Assembly: GCF_001662875.1 (NCBI RefSeq)
Contig: NZ_JPVZ01000007.1
Location: 168,259-232,258 of the forward strand
Origin: Thalassospira tepidiphila MCCC 1A03514
GTDB lineage: Bacteria > Pseudomonadota > Alphaproteobacteria > Rhodospirillales > Thalassospiraceae
Direction of reading: 5' to 3'
DNA: 64,000 bases
This document shows, piece by piece, positions 52,671 through 61,339 of this stretch (the stretch's first letter is position 1; every line of letters begins with the position of its first letter). Position numbers and translations under genes: made by a program. The notes below the pieces were generated by a model, which was not told where the DNA came from, searched no databases, and saw only the letters and a list, made by a program, of their open reading frames with translations.

Positions 52671-53522
52671 TTAACTCGCCCCTTCGGACACATCAAGAAG
52701 ATGGTTCTCGGTCCACTGATCAAGCGTTCCGTCTTCGGCAAGCTGTTCGATCAGGATATTCAGGTTTCTGACATGGCCCATGCAGGGGCTTTTGCGTGAA
52801 AACATGAAATGGACTTTGTTGCTGTCAATCGGTGGTTCGACCACGAAGATGTCGTCGATCAGATTATCGCGATAGATATTGGTCAGCCCGTCAAAGCGTC
52901 CCAGCATCACATAATCGACCCTGCCATTCATCAGGACGTCAAAGATGCGATTGCCAGTGGGGGAGAAAATCATGTTCAGCCGTTGCTCGGCAAAGCGGTC
53001 GATATAATCGCCGTAACTGCCGCCTTGCGGACGCGCGCCGTCATACCCGATCAGATCACTCAGCTCGACAACCGGAAAACGATTGTCGTTGCGTTGAAAG
53101 ACCATGATGTCGTCATTGGCAAATGGCGCGCTGTAAAAGTGGACCTGATCGCGCTCTTGGGTGAAATAAGCGCCGGCAATCACATCCAGTTCGCCCTTGC
53201 TGAGCATCTGAATGGCGCGTGTCCAGGGAATGTCGAGATTGAGATCAAGGCGCAAGTCGTTGCGTTCGGCGTAATCCTGCAAAATATCGATCGCAAGTCC
53301 GGTTTGTTGTTGGTCGCCGCGGATATAGGCGATCGGCTCCCAACCATTTGCACCACCGACCGATAATTTTCGGCAGATTTTGTCAGGTGTGGTGTTCCGT
53401 TCATGCGGGGCGACCGCGGTTTGCGAATTGGCAGGAAGCGCCATCAGGTTAACCGTGACCCCGATCAATATCCCGGGAATACAAGCAAAGAGAGCGCGAA
53501 GTGATTGTCGTATGCACAGCAT
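52671..53522 (-). CDS. Family 3 extracellular solute-binding protein, orphan, copy 1
   Basis: A 283-residue periplasmic protein from the ATG at 53522, with a signal peptide (MLCIRQSLRALFACIPGILI, ending near PANSQ). It is of the amino-acid (SBP_bac_3) type, with WEPIAYIRGDQQQTGLAIDI, GELDVIAGAYFTQERD and DDIMVFQRNDNRF as the typical lobe motifs. A paralogue lies 95 bases further on the same strand. No ABC permease or ATPase is attached, so it may feed a distant transporter or serve as a sensor input. An upstream open extension has no site. Confidence 0.8.
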   Translation of the reverse strand: MLCIRQSLRALFACIPGILIGVTVNLMALPANSQTAVAPHERNTTPDKICRKLSVGGANGWEPIAYIRGDQQQTGLAIDILQDYAERNDLRLDLNLDIPWTRAIQMLSKGELDVIAGAYFTQERDQVHFYSAPFANDDIMVFQRNDNRFPVVELSDLIGYDGARPQGGSYGDYIDRFAEQRLNMIFSPTGNRIFDVLMNGRVDYVMLGRFDGLTNIYRDNLIDDIFVVEPPIDSNKVHFMFSRKSPCMGHVRNLNILIEQLAEDGTLDQWTENHLLDVSEGAS

Positions 53523-53617
53523 GGGTGGCTGAAACTTTGTGATTATGAGGAATACCTCAGATTGGGTTCCTCGCAATCCTAAACAACTATACAGAAGTGG
53601 GCGGATTTCAGCCAAAT

Positions 53618-54454
53618 CTAGCTTCCGGTTTCAAGGCTGAACACTGTCTGTTCCAGATGATATTTGGTGCGGTCATCAATGGTTCCGTTTTGACCAAGTT
53701 CTGCAATGAGCATGTTGATCTGTGCAACATGTTTAACGCACGGGCTGTTGCGCGAAAACATAAGACGGACCGGATTGTGATCGACAGGTGGTTCAACCGC
53801 GATGATCGTGTCTTGCGCGCCAAGTTTGTGAAGTGTTGCCAATCCGTCATAGCGCGCAAGCAGGACATAATCCACATGCCCCGCACGCAGCAGGTCAAAG
53901 ATGCGATCATTGGTCGGTGAATACATCACGTCGAGCTGCTGGCTTGAATAGGTGTCTATCTTTTTGCCAAGACTGCCGCCATGCGGGCGTGCCCCGCGAT
54001 ATCCCCGAAGGTCTTCAATCTTGCTATAGCCGAAACGCCGATCCACATGCTGAAAGACCATGATCTCATCGGTGTAGAAAGGATCGCTGTATTGATACAC
54101 CCGTTGGCGTTCATCAGTGAAATAGGCACCGGCAGTGACATCAATTTTGCCCTGAAGCAACAAATCAAGCGTTCTTGCCCACGGCAGTTCGATGTCGATT
54201 TCAACCTTAATACCGTGGCGTTTGGCATATTCCTTGATGATATCGATGCCAAGACCGCTTTGCCGACCGTCGGATGCGATATAGGAAACCGGTTGCCAGC
54301 TTGCCGGACCACCAACGGTGATGGTGTCACAGGTTGTTTTTCTGGCGTCTGCTTGCTGCGCCTCAAGCGGCGATAAAATTCCGGTTGTCGACAAGATTAT
54401 AGCGCAAAGTGCGAATATTCTAATAAATTTGGCATAAGGCAGCTTTTGCCGCAT
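53618..54454 (-). CDS. Family 3 extracellular solute-binding protein, orphan, copy 2
   Basis: A 278-residue paralogue of copy 1 with a signal peptide (LPYAKFIRIFALCAIILSTT, ending near LEAQQADA). Shared motifs are WQPVSYIASDGRQSGLGIDI, GKIDVTAGAYFTDERQ, DEIMVFQHVDRRF, YRGARPHGGSLG and the C-terminal CVKHVAQINMLIAEL. The ATG at 54454 follows GGGGCGGA. Two cysteines occur at matching positions in both copies (near residues 38 and 248), possibly disulfides. The function is not clear; association with the pyrimidine genes is only by position. Confidence 0.82.
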   Translation of the reverse strand: MRQKLPYAKFIRIFALCAIILSTTGILSPLEAQQADARKTTCDTITVGGPASWQPVSYIASDGRQSGLGIDIIKEYAKRHGIKVEIDIELPWARTLDLLLQGKIDVTAGAYFTDERQRVYQYSDPFYTDEIMVFQHVDRRFGYSKIEDLRGYRGARPHGGSLGKKIDTYSSQQLDVMYSPTNDRIFDLLRAGHVDYVLLARYDGLATLHKLGAQDTIIAVEPPVDHNPVRLMFSRNSPCVKHVAQINMLIAELGQNGTIDDRTKYHLEQTVFSLETGS

Positions 54455-54576
54455 TTGATCCGCCCCGTTCGTTTCCTCGTTGTTATCTATTATGCAGATA
54501 TGAACGAAGCCTAATCTATTCAACTTGCGTTCACAAGAAACGTAGCTTAAGGCGCAAAAACGGCTCCGCCTGAGGA

Positions 54577-55215
54577 TCAGGCGAGGCCAACACCCTTCAA
54601 TATGATGCGTACGACATTTTCCTTGGCCTCGGCAAACTGTGCGTCGGTCAGCGGCTTGTCATTATTGAAAATCTCGATCTGGCGGCCAAAGTCGGCATAG
54701 TGCTGGGTGGTGGCAAAGATCATGTACATCAGGGTATAGGGTTCGACATCATCCATCTTGCCCTCGTCAATCCAGCCCCGAATGACCTCCACACGGCTAT
54801 CGAGCCAGTTTTTTACCGTGGTCGAGATATATTCAGACGAGAATTTGGCGCCACGGATGATTTCATGTGCCCAAAGCCGTGAGCCGTATGGACGCACGCG
54901 CGACAAATCCATCTTGGCCTCGATATAGCCGCGCAGAATGAAGGCGGGGTCGGCACTGTTATCGAACGTCATTGCCGCTTCGAGCCAGTGGTCGCAGACA
55001 TCTTCCATGATGCGACGATAAAGCGCCTCTTTGGTGCTGAAATAATAATGCACATTGGCCTTCGGAACATTGGCGATTTCGGCAATCCGCGCGGTGGTCG
55101 CCCCCTTGAACCCGAAATCGGCAAAGACCCGTTCGGCAGCGGCCAGAATCTGTTCTTCGTTTTCCTGTCGGATCGCGGCCTTGTGTGCGCCGTTTACTGC
55201 GGGTTTTGTGCTCAT
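54577..55215 (-). CDS. rutR: RutR-like TetR regulator of pyrimidine catabolism
   Basis: A 212-residue TetR protein. The DNA-binding domain at about 20-65 includes LAAAERVFADFGFKGATTAR, IAEIANVPKANVHYYFSTKE, and the C-terminal part resembles the YcdC/RutR ligand domain (LSRVRPYGSRLWAHEIIRGA, GKMDDVEPYTLMYMIFATTQ). RutR of E. coli binds uracil and thymine. The gene lies between the two halves of a pyrimidine-degradation locus, and RutR-like boxes occur before its own gene (55283) and preT (48288). A TTG at 55254 would add 13 residues. The ligand is inferred from context. Confidence 0.85.
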   Translation of the reverse strand: MSTKPAVNGAHKAAIRQENEEQILAAAERVFADFGFKGATTARIAEIANVPKANVHYYFSTKEALYRRIMEDVCDHWLEAAMTFDNSADPAFILRGYIEAKMDLSRVRPYGSRLWAHEIIRGAKFSSEYISTTVKNWLDSRVEVIRGWIDEGKMDDVEPYTLMYMIFATTQHYADFGRQIEIFNNDKPLTDAQFAEAKENVVRIILKGVGLA

Positions 55216-55282
55216 TTTTGTGTCCCGTTTCGCGCCGATTTTGATGGATCTCAATCGTGCTGTCTAAATCGCGTCATTTATC

Positions 55283-55298
55283 TTGACCGTTTGGTCAG
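55283..55298. promoter_or_regulatory. RutR-like box, autoregulation
   Basis: TTGACCG-TT-TGGTCAG agrees with the RutR consensus at 12 of 14 defined positions. It lies 68 bases upstream of the RutR-like start. Confidence 0.7.
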
Positions 55299-55711
55299 GT
55301 TAAAATAACCTCTACTGCAAATATCAAAAAGAAACTTTTTATGCGCGTCGTTCCAAGCCATGGTCAAGAGTCGGTTTTGTCCGAAATATCGAACAGTACC
55401 GATGAAAGATAAACACAAAATAGACGCCGTAAATAAAAATCAGGGTCGCCGAAATGGTGTTTGACAGTCGAATATTCGAAACAGTTCCGCGGTGGTATTA
55501 AAGCGCTAGTGCGTGGGCATGTCTCATGCTAACGACGTTTGTGTGCCCGCAACAGGTCGGGCCGTCCCGGAAAACGAATGTGCGACATTTTGGTCATTAG
55601 GCCAGATACCTTTTCGCGAAAACGGGATGAAGAATATCAGATGCCGGTGCACGGTGGCCCGCCACCGAACCGGTCGAGGGAAGAACTTGAAAAGGTACGG
55701 GAGACCTTTTG
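55299..55711. other. Intergenic region before the transaminase
   Basis: About 410 bases with no real gene. It contains a TTGACA at 55461, the 12-base palindrome TCGAATATTCGA at 55468-55479, and a lone RutR-like half site (TGGTCA near 55591). The transaminase promoter is probably here. Confidence 0.5.
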
Positions 55712-57043
55712 ATGACAGCCACCACGAAAATTAGCCGTCCGAACGATCTTTCGGCGTTCTGGATGCCCTTTACTGCCAACCGTCAGTTCAAGCAGACCCC
55801 GCGTATGCTGGTGTCGGCCGATGGCATGTATTACAAAACCGACGATAACCGCGACATCCTTGATGGCACCGCAGGCCTTTGGTGCTGCAACGCCGGTCAC
55901 AAGCGTCCGAAAATCGTCGAAGCGGTCAAGGCACAGATGGACGAGCTGGATTATGCCCCGGCATTCCAGATGGGCCATCCCAAGGCGTTCGAACTGGCCA
56001 GCCGTCTGGCACAGTTGATGCCGGGCAATCTCAACCACGTTTTCTATACCAACTCCGGTTCTGAGTCGGTTGAAACCGCGCTTAAAATCGCACTGGCCTA
56101 TCACCGTGCACGCGGCGATGGACAGCGGACCCGCCTGATCGGTCGCGAACGCGGCTATCACGGTGTGAACTTTGGCGGTATTTCCGTCGGTGGTATTTCG
56201 GGTAACCGCAAAACATTCGGCCAGATGCTGGGCGGTGTGGACCATATGCGTCACACTTACCTGCCGGATGAAAACGGTGTTACCCGCGGTATGCCCGAAC
56301 ATGGCGCATACCTTGCCGAGGATCTGGAACGCATTTGCGCGCTGCATGATCCGTCGACCATCGCGGCCGTCATTGTCGAGCCGGTTGCAGGTTCCACCGG
56401 TGTTCTGATCCCGCCGAAAGGCTATCTGGAACGCCTGCGCGAGATCTGCACCAAGCATGGCATCTTGTTGATCTTTGATGAAGTCATCACCGGTTTCGGT
56501 CGCCTGGGTGCACCGTTTGCGGTTGATTACTTTGGTGTTCAGCCGGATCTGGTCACGACCGCCAAGGGCCTGACCAACGGCACCATCCCGATGGGTGCGG
56601 TGTTTGCCACCGACGAAATCCATGATGCCTTCATGACCGGCCCGGAAAACATGATCGAGCTGTTCCATGGCTACACCTATTCGGGCAACCCGGTTGCCTG
56701 TGCGGCTGCCATGGCAACGCTTGAGACCTACGAAGAAGAAGGTCTGTATTCCAAGGGCAAGGAACTTGGTCAGTATTGGGAAGATGCGGTGCACAGCCTG
56801 ATCGACCTGCCGCTGGTCAAGGATGTCCGTAACCTTGGCCTGATCGGTGCGATCGAGCTGGAGCCGATTGAAGGCTTCCCGACCAAGCGTGCCTTCAATG
56901 CCTTCCTCAAGGCATTTGAGAAGGGCATCCTGATCCGCACCACGGGTGATATCATTGCGCTGTCGCCGCCACTGATCCTTGAAAAATCACACATTGATCA
57001 ACTGTTCGGCACATTGCGCGAAGTGCTTAAAGAGATCGACTAG
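55712..57043 (+). CDS. Omega-amino acid (beta-alanine):pyruvate aminotransferase
   Basis: A 443-residue class III PLP transaminase. The typical start is LSAFWMPFTANRQFKQTPRM. Motifs: GLWCCNAGHKRPKIVEAVKA, YTNSGSESVETALKIALAYH (phosphate cup), RERGYHGVNFGGISVGGISG, FDEVITGFGRLG (aspartate that binds the ring) and the PLP lysine in DLVTTAKGLTNGTIPMGA. It moves the amino group of beta-alanine to pyruvate, giving malonate semialdehyde. The ATG at 55712 is nine bases after GGGAG; TTG at 55709 is the other start. It precedes the nitrilase-type hydrolase that supplies beta-alanine. Confidence 0.92.
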   Translation: MTATTKISRPNDLSAFWMPFTANRQFKQTPRMLVSADGMYYKTDDNRDILDGTAGLWCCNAGHKRPKIVEAVKAQMDELDYAPAFQMGHPKAFELASRLAQLMPGNLNHVFYTNSGSESVETALKIALAYHRARGDGQRTRLIGRERGYHGVNFGGISVGGISGNRKTFGQMLGGVDHMRHTYLPDENGVTRGMPEHGAYLAEDLERICALHDPSTIAAVIVEPVAGSTGVLIPPKGYLERLREICTKHGILLIFDEVITGFGRLGAPFAVDYFGVQPDLVTTAKGLTNGTIPMGAVFATDEIHDAFMTGPENMIELFHGYTYSGNPVACAAAMATLETYEEEGLYSKGKELGQYWEDAVHSLIDLPLVKDVRNLGLIGAIELEPIEGFPTKRAFNAFLKAFEKGILIRTTGDIIALSPPLILEKSHIDQLFGTLREVLKEID

Positions 57044-57059
57044 GATTACGATTTTCGTT

Positions 57060-57083
57060 CCCTGCCTGCGCAATCGGGCAGGG
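57060..57083. terminator. Hairpin after the transaminase
   Basis: CCCTGCC and GGCAGGG with a ten-base loop, 17 bases after the stop and without T-run. It may only reduce read-through. Confidence 0.35.
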
Positions 57084-57290
57084 GACACCCGGCTTGCAGA
57101 ACCAATAAAAACAAACGGGTCTGCAACGCCACGGAGGAAACAACTGTTTCGCGATTTTTCTGATCGCGTCCTGTCTGGGAACGGACCCGTAAAAAAACAA
57201 ACAGGGTTCTTGGGGCGCGTTCGGGCATAAGTCCGTCAGACCACACAAGTGGCAAGGACATAAAAATATCAGATCAAGGAGGTATCTCGG

Positions 57291-58157
57291 ATGTCAAAGC
57301 TGAGAGGTGGCCTGATTCAAATGAGCCTTAAGGGTTCAACCGATCAGTCCCCCGAAGAAATCCGCAAGGCCATGATCGACGCGCACCTGCCCTATATCGA
57401 AGAGGCGGGCAAAAAAGGTGTGCAGGTTCTGTGCTTTCAGGAAGTATTCACCCAGCCCTATTTCTGTCCGAGCCAGGACAAGAAATGGTACGCGGCCGCA
57501 GAAAAAATCCCTGATGGCCCGACCACACAGCTGATGTGTGAGTTGGCAGCCAAATACAAAATGGTGATCGTTGTTCCGATCTATGAGGAAGACATTACCG
57601 GTGTTTATTACAACACCGCTGCCGTGATTGACGCCGACGGTACCTATCTTGGCAAATACCGCAAAACCCACATCCCGCATGTCGCCGGTTTCTGGGAAAA
57701 ATTCTTCTTCAAGCCGGGCGTATCGAACTGGCCGGTCTTTGATACCCAGTATTGCAAACTTGGCGTTTATATCTGCTATGACCGGCACTTCCCGGAAGGC
57801 TGGCGTGCCTTAGCACTCAATGGCGCGGAATATATCGTCAACCCGTCGGCCACGGTCGCAGGGGTGTCGGAATATATCTGGAAACTCGAACAGCCGGCAT
57901 CGGCCGTCGCCAATGGGTGCTTTATCGGTGCGATCAACCGGGTTGGCCGCGAACAGCCGTGGGATATTGGCGAGTTTTACGGCCAGAGCTATTTCGTCAA
58001 TCCACGCGGCGAAATCGAAGCACAGGCATCGCGCGATAATGACGAATTGCTGGTCCATGACATGGATATGTCGATGGTGCGTGAAATTCGCGACAACTGG
58101 CAGTTCTTCCGTGACCGTCGCCCGTCGACCTATACCCGTCTGACGGACGGAAACTGA
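57291..58157 (+). CDS. Nitrilase-superfamily N-carbamoyl-beta-alanine hydrolase (beta-ureidopropionase)
   Basis: A 288-residue enzyme with the nitrilase catalytic triad: E51 in VLCFQEVFTQPYF, K125 in LGKYRKTHIPHV and C162 in VYICYDRHFPEGW. The whole sequence, especially GFWEKFFFKPG and QPASAVANGCFIGAINRVGR, follows the eukaryotic/bacterial beta-ureidopropionase branch. The Shine-Dalgarno AAGGAGGT is near perfect, so strong translation is expected. It lies behind the transaminase, 247 bases downstream, with its own terminator after it. It makes beta-alanine from N-carbamoyl-beta-alanine, the same reaction as suggested for the M20 enzyme at 51318. Confidence 0.92.
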   Translation: MSKLRGGLIQMSLKGSTDQSPEEIRKAMIDAHLPYIEEAGKKGVQVLCFQEVFTQPYFCPSQDKKWYAAAEKIPDGPTTQLMCELAAKYKMVIVVPIYEEDITGVYYNTAAVIDADGTYLGKYRKTHIPHVAGFWEKFFFKPGVSNWPVFDTQYCKLGVYICYDRHFPEGWRALALNGAEYIVNPSATVAGVSEYIWKLEQPASAVANGCFIGAINRVGREQPWDIGEFYGQSYFVNPRGEIEAQASRDNDELLVHDMDMSMVREIRDNWQFFRDRRPSTYTRLTDGN

Positions 58158-58168
58158 TTTCATGATAC

Positions 58169-58200
58169 CGGCGAGCGGTCAAAGCGCTGCTCGCCGTTTT
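58169..58200 (+). terminator. Intrinsic terminator after the nitrilase gene
   Basis: CGGCGAGC and GCTCGCCG around a 12-base loop, followed by TTTT. It separates the nitrilase gene from the ABC operon. Confidence 0.8.
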
Positions 58201-58377
58201 GCCTTGATCGACAGGTGGGGTATCATTCTCCGTTCCCGGCAACGACCGGGCAAAGGCTTTATGCGTTTGATCAATGTCGACAAGGTTCAGGGCAACGTCC
58301 CTGAGGGAGGCTTCCATCGACTGTGCCAAAAGAGACGCTTTTGGTTCTGAGAGAGACATACGATCAGGGGAAACCCC

Positions 58378-59205
58378 ATGACGCTAAAACAAGTCGTCAA
58401 TAATGTTGCTGAGATGCCCGCATCGAAAAAAGCAGTTGTTGATATCAAGAAACTGTCGCTGACCTTCCAGACGGCAGACGGTCCCGTTTACGCCCTTTCC
58501 GATGTCGATCTGACCATCGAGGAAGGCGATTTTGTTTCCTTTATCGGCCCGTCGGGTTGCGGCAAAACCACACTTTTGCGCGTGATTGCCGACCTTGAAC
58601 AAGCCACCGGCGGCGAGATTTCGATCAATGGTGTCACGCCACACGAAGCGCGTGAAAAGCGTGCTTATGGCTATGTGTTTCAGGCACCGGCCCTGTTGCC
58701 GTGGCGTTCGATCGAACGCAACGTGACCTTGCCGCTCGAAATCATGGAGATCTCCAAGGAAGAGCGCGTCAAGCGCGCCCAGGAGGCCCTGAAACTGGTT
58801 GAGCTCAATGGTTTTGAAAAGAAATTCCCATGGCAGCTGTCAGGCGGCATGCAGCAACGCGCATCAATCGCGCGTGCCCTGTCGTTCGACGCCGACCTGC
58901 TGTTGATGGACGAACCATTTGGTGCGCTTGATGAAATCGTGCGCGATCACCTGAATGAACAGTTGTTGAAATTGTGGGCGCGGACCAACAAGACGGTGGC
59001 GTTCGTCACCCACTCCATCCCCGAGGCGGTGTATCTGTCGTCGAAGATTGTCGTGATGTCACCGCGTCCGGGGCGGATCATTGACGTGATCGAAACCGAC
59101 TTCCCGAAAGACCGCACACTTGATATCCGCGAAACGCCGGAATTCCTCGAGATTGCGCATCGGGTGCGGGAAGGGCTGCGTGCGGGGCACAGCAATGACG
59201 AGTAA
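58378..59205 (+). CDS. ABC transporter ATPase, taurine/nitrate/pyrimidine type
   Basis: A 275-residue ATPase. Walker A is FIGPSGCGKTTLLRVIADLE, the Q-loop YVFQAPALLPWRSIERNV, the signature QLSGGMQQRASIARALSFDA, Walker B LLLMDEPFGALDEIVRDHL and the H-loop FVTHSIPEAVYLSSKIVVMS. This is the SsuB/TauB/NrtD subfamily, which works with NMT1/THI5-like binding proteins. It starts at the ATG 58378 behind AGGGG; M13 is also possible. The permease start overlaps the end by 11 bases. Its operon ends in dihydropyrimidinase, so the probable cargo is uracil, thymine or a dihydropyrimidine. Confidence 0.91.
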   Translation: MTLKQVVNNVAEMPASKKAVVDIKKLSLTFQTADGPVYALSDVDLTIEEGDFVSFIGPSGCGKTTLLRVIADLEQATGGEISINGVTPHEAREKRAYGYVFQAPALLPWRSIERNVTLPLEIMEISKEERVKRAQEALKLVELNGFEKKFPWQLSGGMQQRASIARALSFDADLLLMDEPFGALDEIVRDHLNEQLLKLWARTNKTVAFVTHSIPEAVYLSSKIVVMSPRPGRIIDVIETDFPKDRTLDIRETPEFLEIAHRVREGLRAGHSNDE

Positions 59206-60124
59206 CACTGCTGCCATGACCGGATCCGTTCGCGGACCATCGACCTGGACGCGCATGATGTCTGGCCAGACCGGGCCGGTCTGCGTTGTTCTGATCGCCC
59301 TTCTTGTTCTGTGGTATGTCGGGGCAGTTTTCATGAACGCGCCGACCCAGATTGACCGTTACAACCGTGCTGATCAGTCCTGGACTACGGGCCAGCTGAT
59401 CGAAGATACCCTGGCACAAGATCGCCCGATCCTGCCAGCCCCGCATCAGGTGGCGGTCGAGATGTATCACTCCATCTTCGCGATCAAGATCACGTCGAAA
59501 CGCTCGCTGGTGTATCACAGCTGGGTAACGCTTTCCTCGACCCTTCTGGGTTTCGGGATCGGTACGTTGCTGGGTGTGTTGCTGGCGGTCGGTATTGTCC
59601 ATGTCATGACGCTTGAAAAAAGCCTGATGCCATGGGTGATTTCATCGCAAACCATTCCGATCCTTGCCATCGCGCCGATGATCATCGTTGTTCTGGGCGC
59701 CATCGGGATCAAGGGACTGGTGCCAAAGGCGGTCATTTCGACCTATCTCTGCTTCTTCCCGGTCACGATCAGCATGGTGAAAGGCCTGCGTTCCCCGCAG
59801 GTGATCCAGCTTGATCTGATGCGGACCTACAATGCCTCGAAATGGCAGACCTTCTGGCAGCTTCGTTTGCCATCCGCCATGCCATATCTGTTTGCCAGCC
59901 TGAAGGTTGCGATTGCGATCAGTCTGGTCGGTGCCATCGTCGGCGAATTGCCGACCGGTGCGCAGGCGGGTCTTGGTGCGCGTTTGCTGGCGGGCTCCTA
60001 TTACGGACAGACCATTCAAATCTGGTCGGCCCTTCTGACCGCGGCGTTTGTGGCCGCCATCCTTGTCGTCATCGTCGGCTGGTGTGAACGCAGGGTTCTT
60101 GCGCGGATGGGGGTGAAGTCATGA
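59195..60124 (+). CDS. ABC transporter permease 1, TauC/SsuC type
   Basis: A 309-residue permease with an N-terminal helix (VCVVLIALLVLWYVGAVFM), a short periplasmic part, and the BPD_transp_1 core with about five more helices. The EAA-like loop is QTFWQLRLPSAMPYLFASLK, where it meets the ATPase. Also visible is SSQTIPILAIAPMIIVVLGA. The start ATG overlaps the ATPase end. A second permease overlaps its stop as ATGA, so the translation is coupled. The two permeases would form a heterodimer. Confidence 0.9.
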   Translation: MTSNTAAMTGSVRGPSTWTRMMSGQTGPVCVVLIALLVLWYVGAVFMNAPTQIDRYNRADQSWTTGQLIEDTLAQDRPILPAPHQVAVEMYHSIFAIKITSKRSLVYHSWVTLSSTLLGFGIGTLLGVLLAVGIVHVMTLEKSLMPWVISSQTIPILAIAPMIIVVLGAIGIKGLVPKAVISTYLCFFPVTISMVKGLRSPQVIQLDLMRTYNASKWQTFWQLRLPSAMPYLFASLKVAIAISLVGAIVGELPTGAQAGLGARLLAGSYYGQTIQIWSALLTAAFVAAILVVIVGWCERRVLARMGVKS

Positions 60125-61278
60125 CCTGGACGAAATTGGACAAGTTCTGTCTCGTCGCGGCGATTGCGGCCTTGCTGGCGCTGATCTTCCCGCTTGCGGG
60201 TGTGGATGGCGATACCGGCAAACAGGTTGCCTTTGTCGGGGATATTCCCGGTCTTGCTGTTGCCATGGCGCTCTGTGTGATTGCCGGGTCGGCCTTTACC
60301 TGGCTTGGTGTCGGATCGGTCACCGCCGGTATGGTCATTCTGGCGATTGCGGTATTTGGCTGCTGGCAGGCGATCAGTGTTCTGTATGATTACGGTGTTG
60401 CCGGTTATGCCGGGCCGGGGTTCTGGTTATTCATTCTTTCGCTTTGGGCGTTTGTCTGGCGCGGGATTGATGTGATTGCCAACTTCCACAGCCTTGATCG
60501 CACCAAACAGCATCTTGCGAACTTCGTCGTGCCGGTGGCCTTTGGCGTATGGCTTCTGTTTGTCTGGGAAGTCGTCGTTTCGGGCTTTGGCGTGCCACAG
60601 GTTCTGTTGCCGCCGCCCAGCATGATTGGCGAACGTTTCGTCAATTCCACCGACATTCTGGCAGCCGACTTCCACCAGACCTTTGTGAAGGCAGTACTCA
60701 GCGGCTATGTCATGGGCTGTGGATCGGCCTTTATCGTGGCGATTGCGGTGGATCGTGTGCCGTTCCTCAAACGTGGTCTTTTGCCGCTGGGTAATATGGT
60801 CTCGGCCCTTCCGATCATCGGGGTCGCACCGATCATGGTGATGTGGTTTGGCTTTGACTGGCAATCCAAGGCGGCCGTGATCGTGATCATGACCTTCTTC
60901 CCGATGCTGGTGAATACCGTGACCGGGTTGAATGCCGCCGGAAAGCTTGAAAAGGACCTGATGGCGACATACGCGTCGGGCTATTGGTCAACGCTGTTTC
61001 GCCTGCGTTTGCCGGCCGCCATGCCGTTTGTTTTCAACGCACTTAAAATCAATTCCACGCTTGCGCTGATTGGCGCAATCGTCGCCGAATTTTTCGGCAC
61101 CCCGATTGTTGGTATGGGCTTCCGCATCTCGACCGAGGTCGGGCGGATGAATATCGACATGGTCTGGGCAGAAATCGCATTGGCGGCCCTTGCGGGTACC
61201 GCCTTCTACGGGGCTGTGGCTTATATCGAAAGAAAAGCGACGTCATGGCATCCGTCATTCCGGGTACGTCGCCATTAA
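60121..61278 (+). CDS. ABC transporter permease 2 with extra N-terminal membrane segments
   Basis: A 385-residue permease. Its core (about 140-380) has the same family marks as permease 1: ALPIIGVAPIMVMWFGFDWQ, TLFRLRLPAAMPFVFNALKI (EAA loop) and ALIGAIVAEFFGTPIVGMGF. The first 110 residues add about three more hydrophobic helices (FCLVAAIAALLALIFPLAGV, MALCVIAGSAFTWLGVGSV, FWLFILSLWAFVWRGIDVIA), making it much longer than typical TauC proteins of about 260. The added part has no recognised domain. It starts in the ATGA overlap with permease 1 and precedes the binding-protein gene by 61 bases. Confidence 0.89.
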   Translation: MTWTKLDKFCLVAAIAALLALIFPLAGVDGDTGKQVAFVGDIPGLAVAMALCVIAGSAFTWLGVGSVTAGMVILAIAVFGCWQAISVLYDYGVAGYAGPGFWLFILSLWAFVWRGIDVIANFHSLDRTKQHLANFVVPVAFGVWLLFVWEVVVSGFGVPQVLLPPPSMIGERFVNSTDILAADFHQTFVKAVLSGYVMGCGSAFIVAIAVDRVPFLKRGLLPLGNMVSALPIIGVAPIMVMWFGFDWQSKAAVIVIMTFFPMLVNTVTGLNAAGKLEKDLMATYASGYWSTLFRLRLPAAMPFVFNALKINSTLALIGAIVAEFFGTPIVGMGFRISTEVGRMNIDMVWAEIALAALAGTAFYGAVAYIERKATSWHPSFRVRRH

Positions 61279-61339
61279 AGGCATAAAACAAGACGACCCG
61301 TCGGGAGGACTTGACTACAACCTGAGGAGACATCGACGA

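Noticed and set aside
52671..54454. Orphan binding-protein pair considered as the pyrimidine importer components
   Set aside because: They are of the amino-acid type and lack permease genes; the NMT1-like protein at 61340 with its own permeases is the better candidate.
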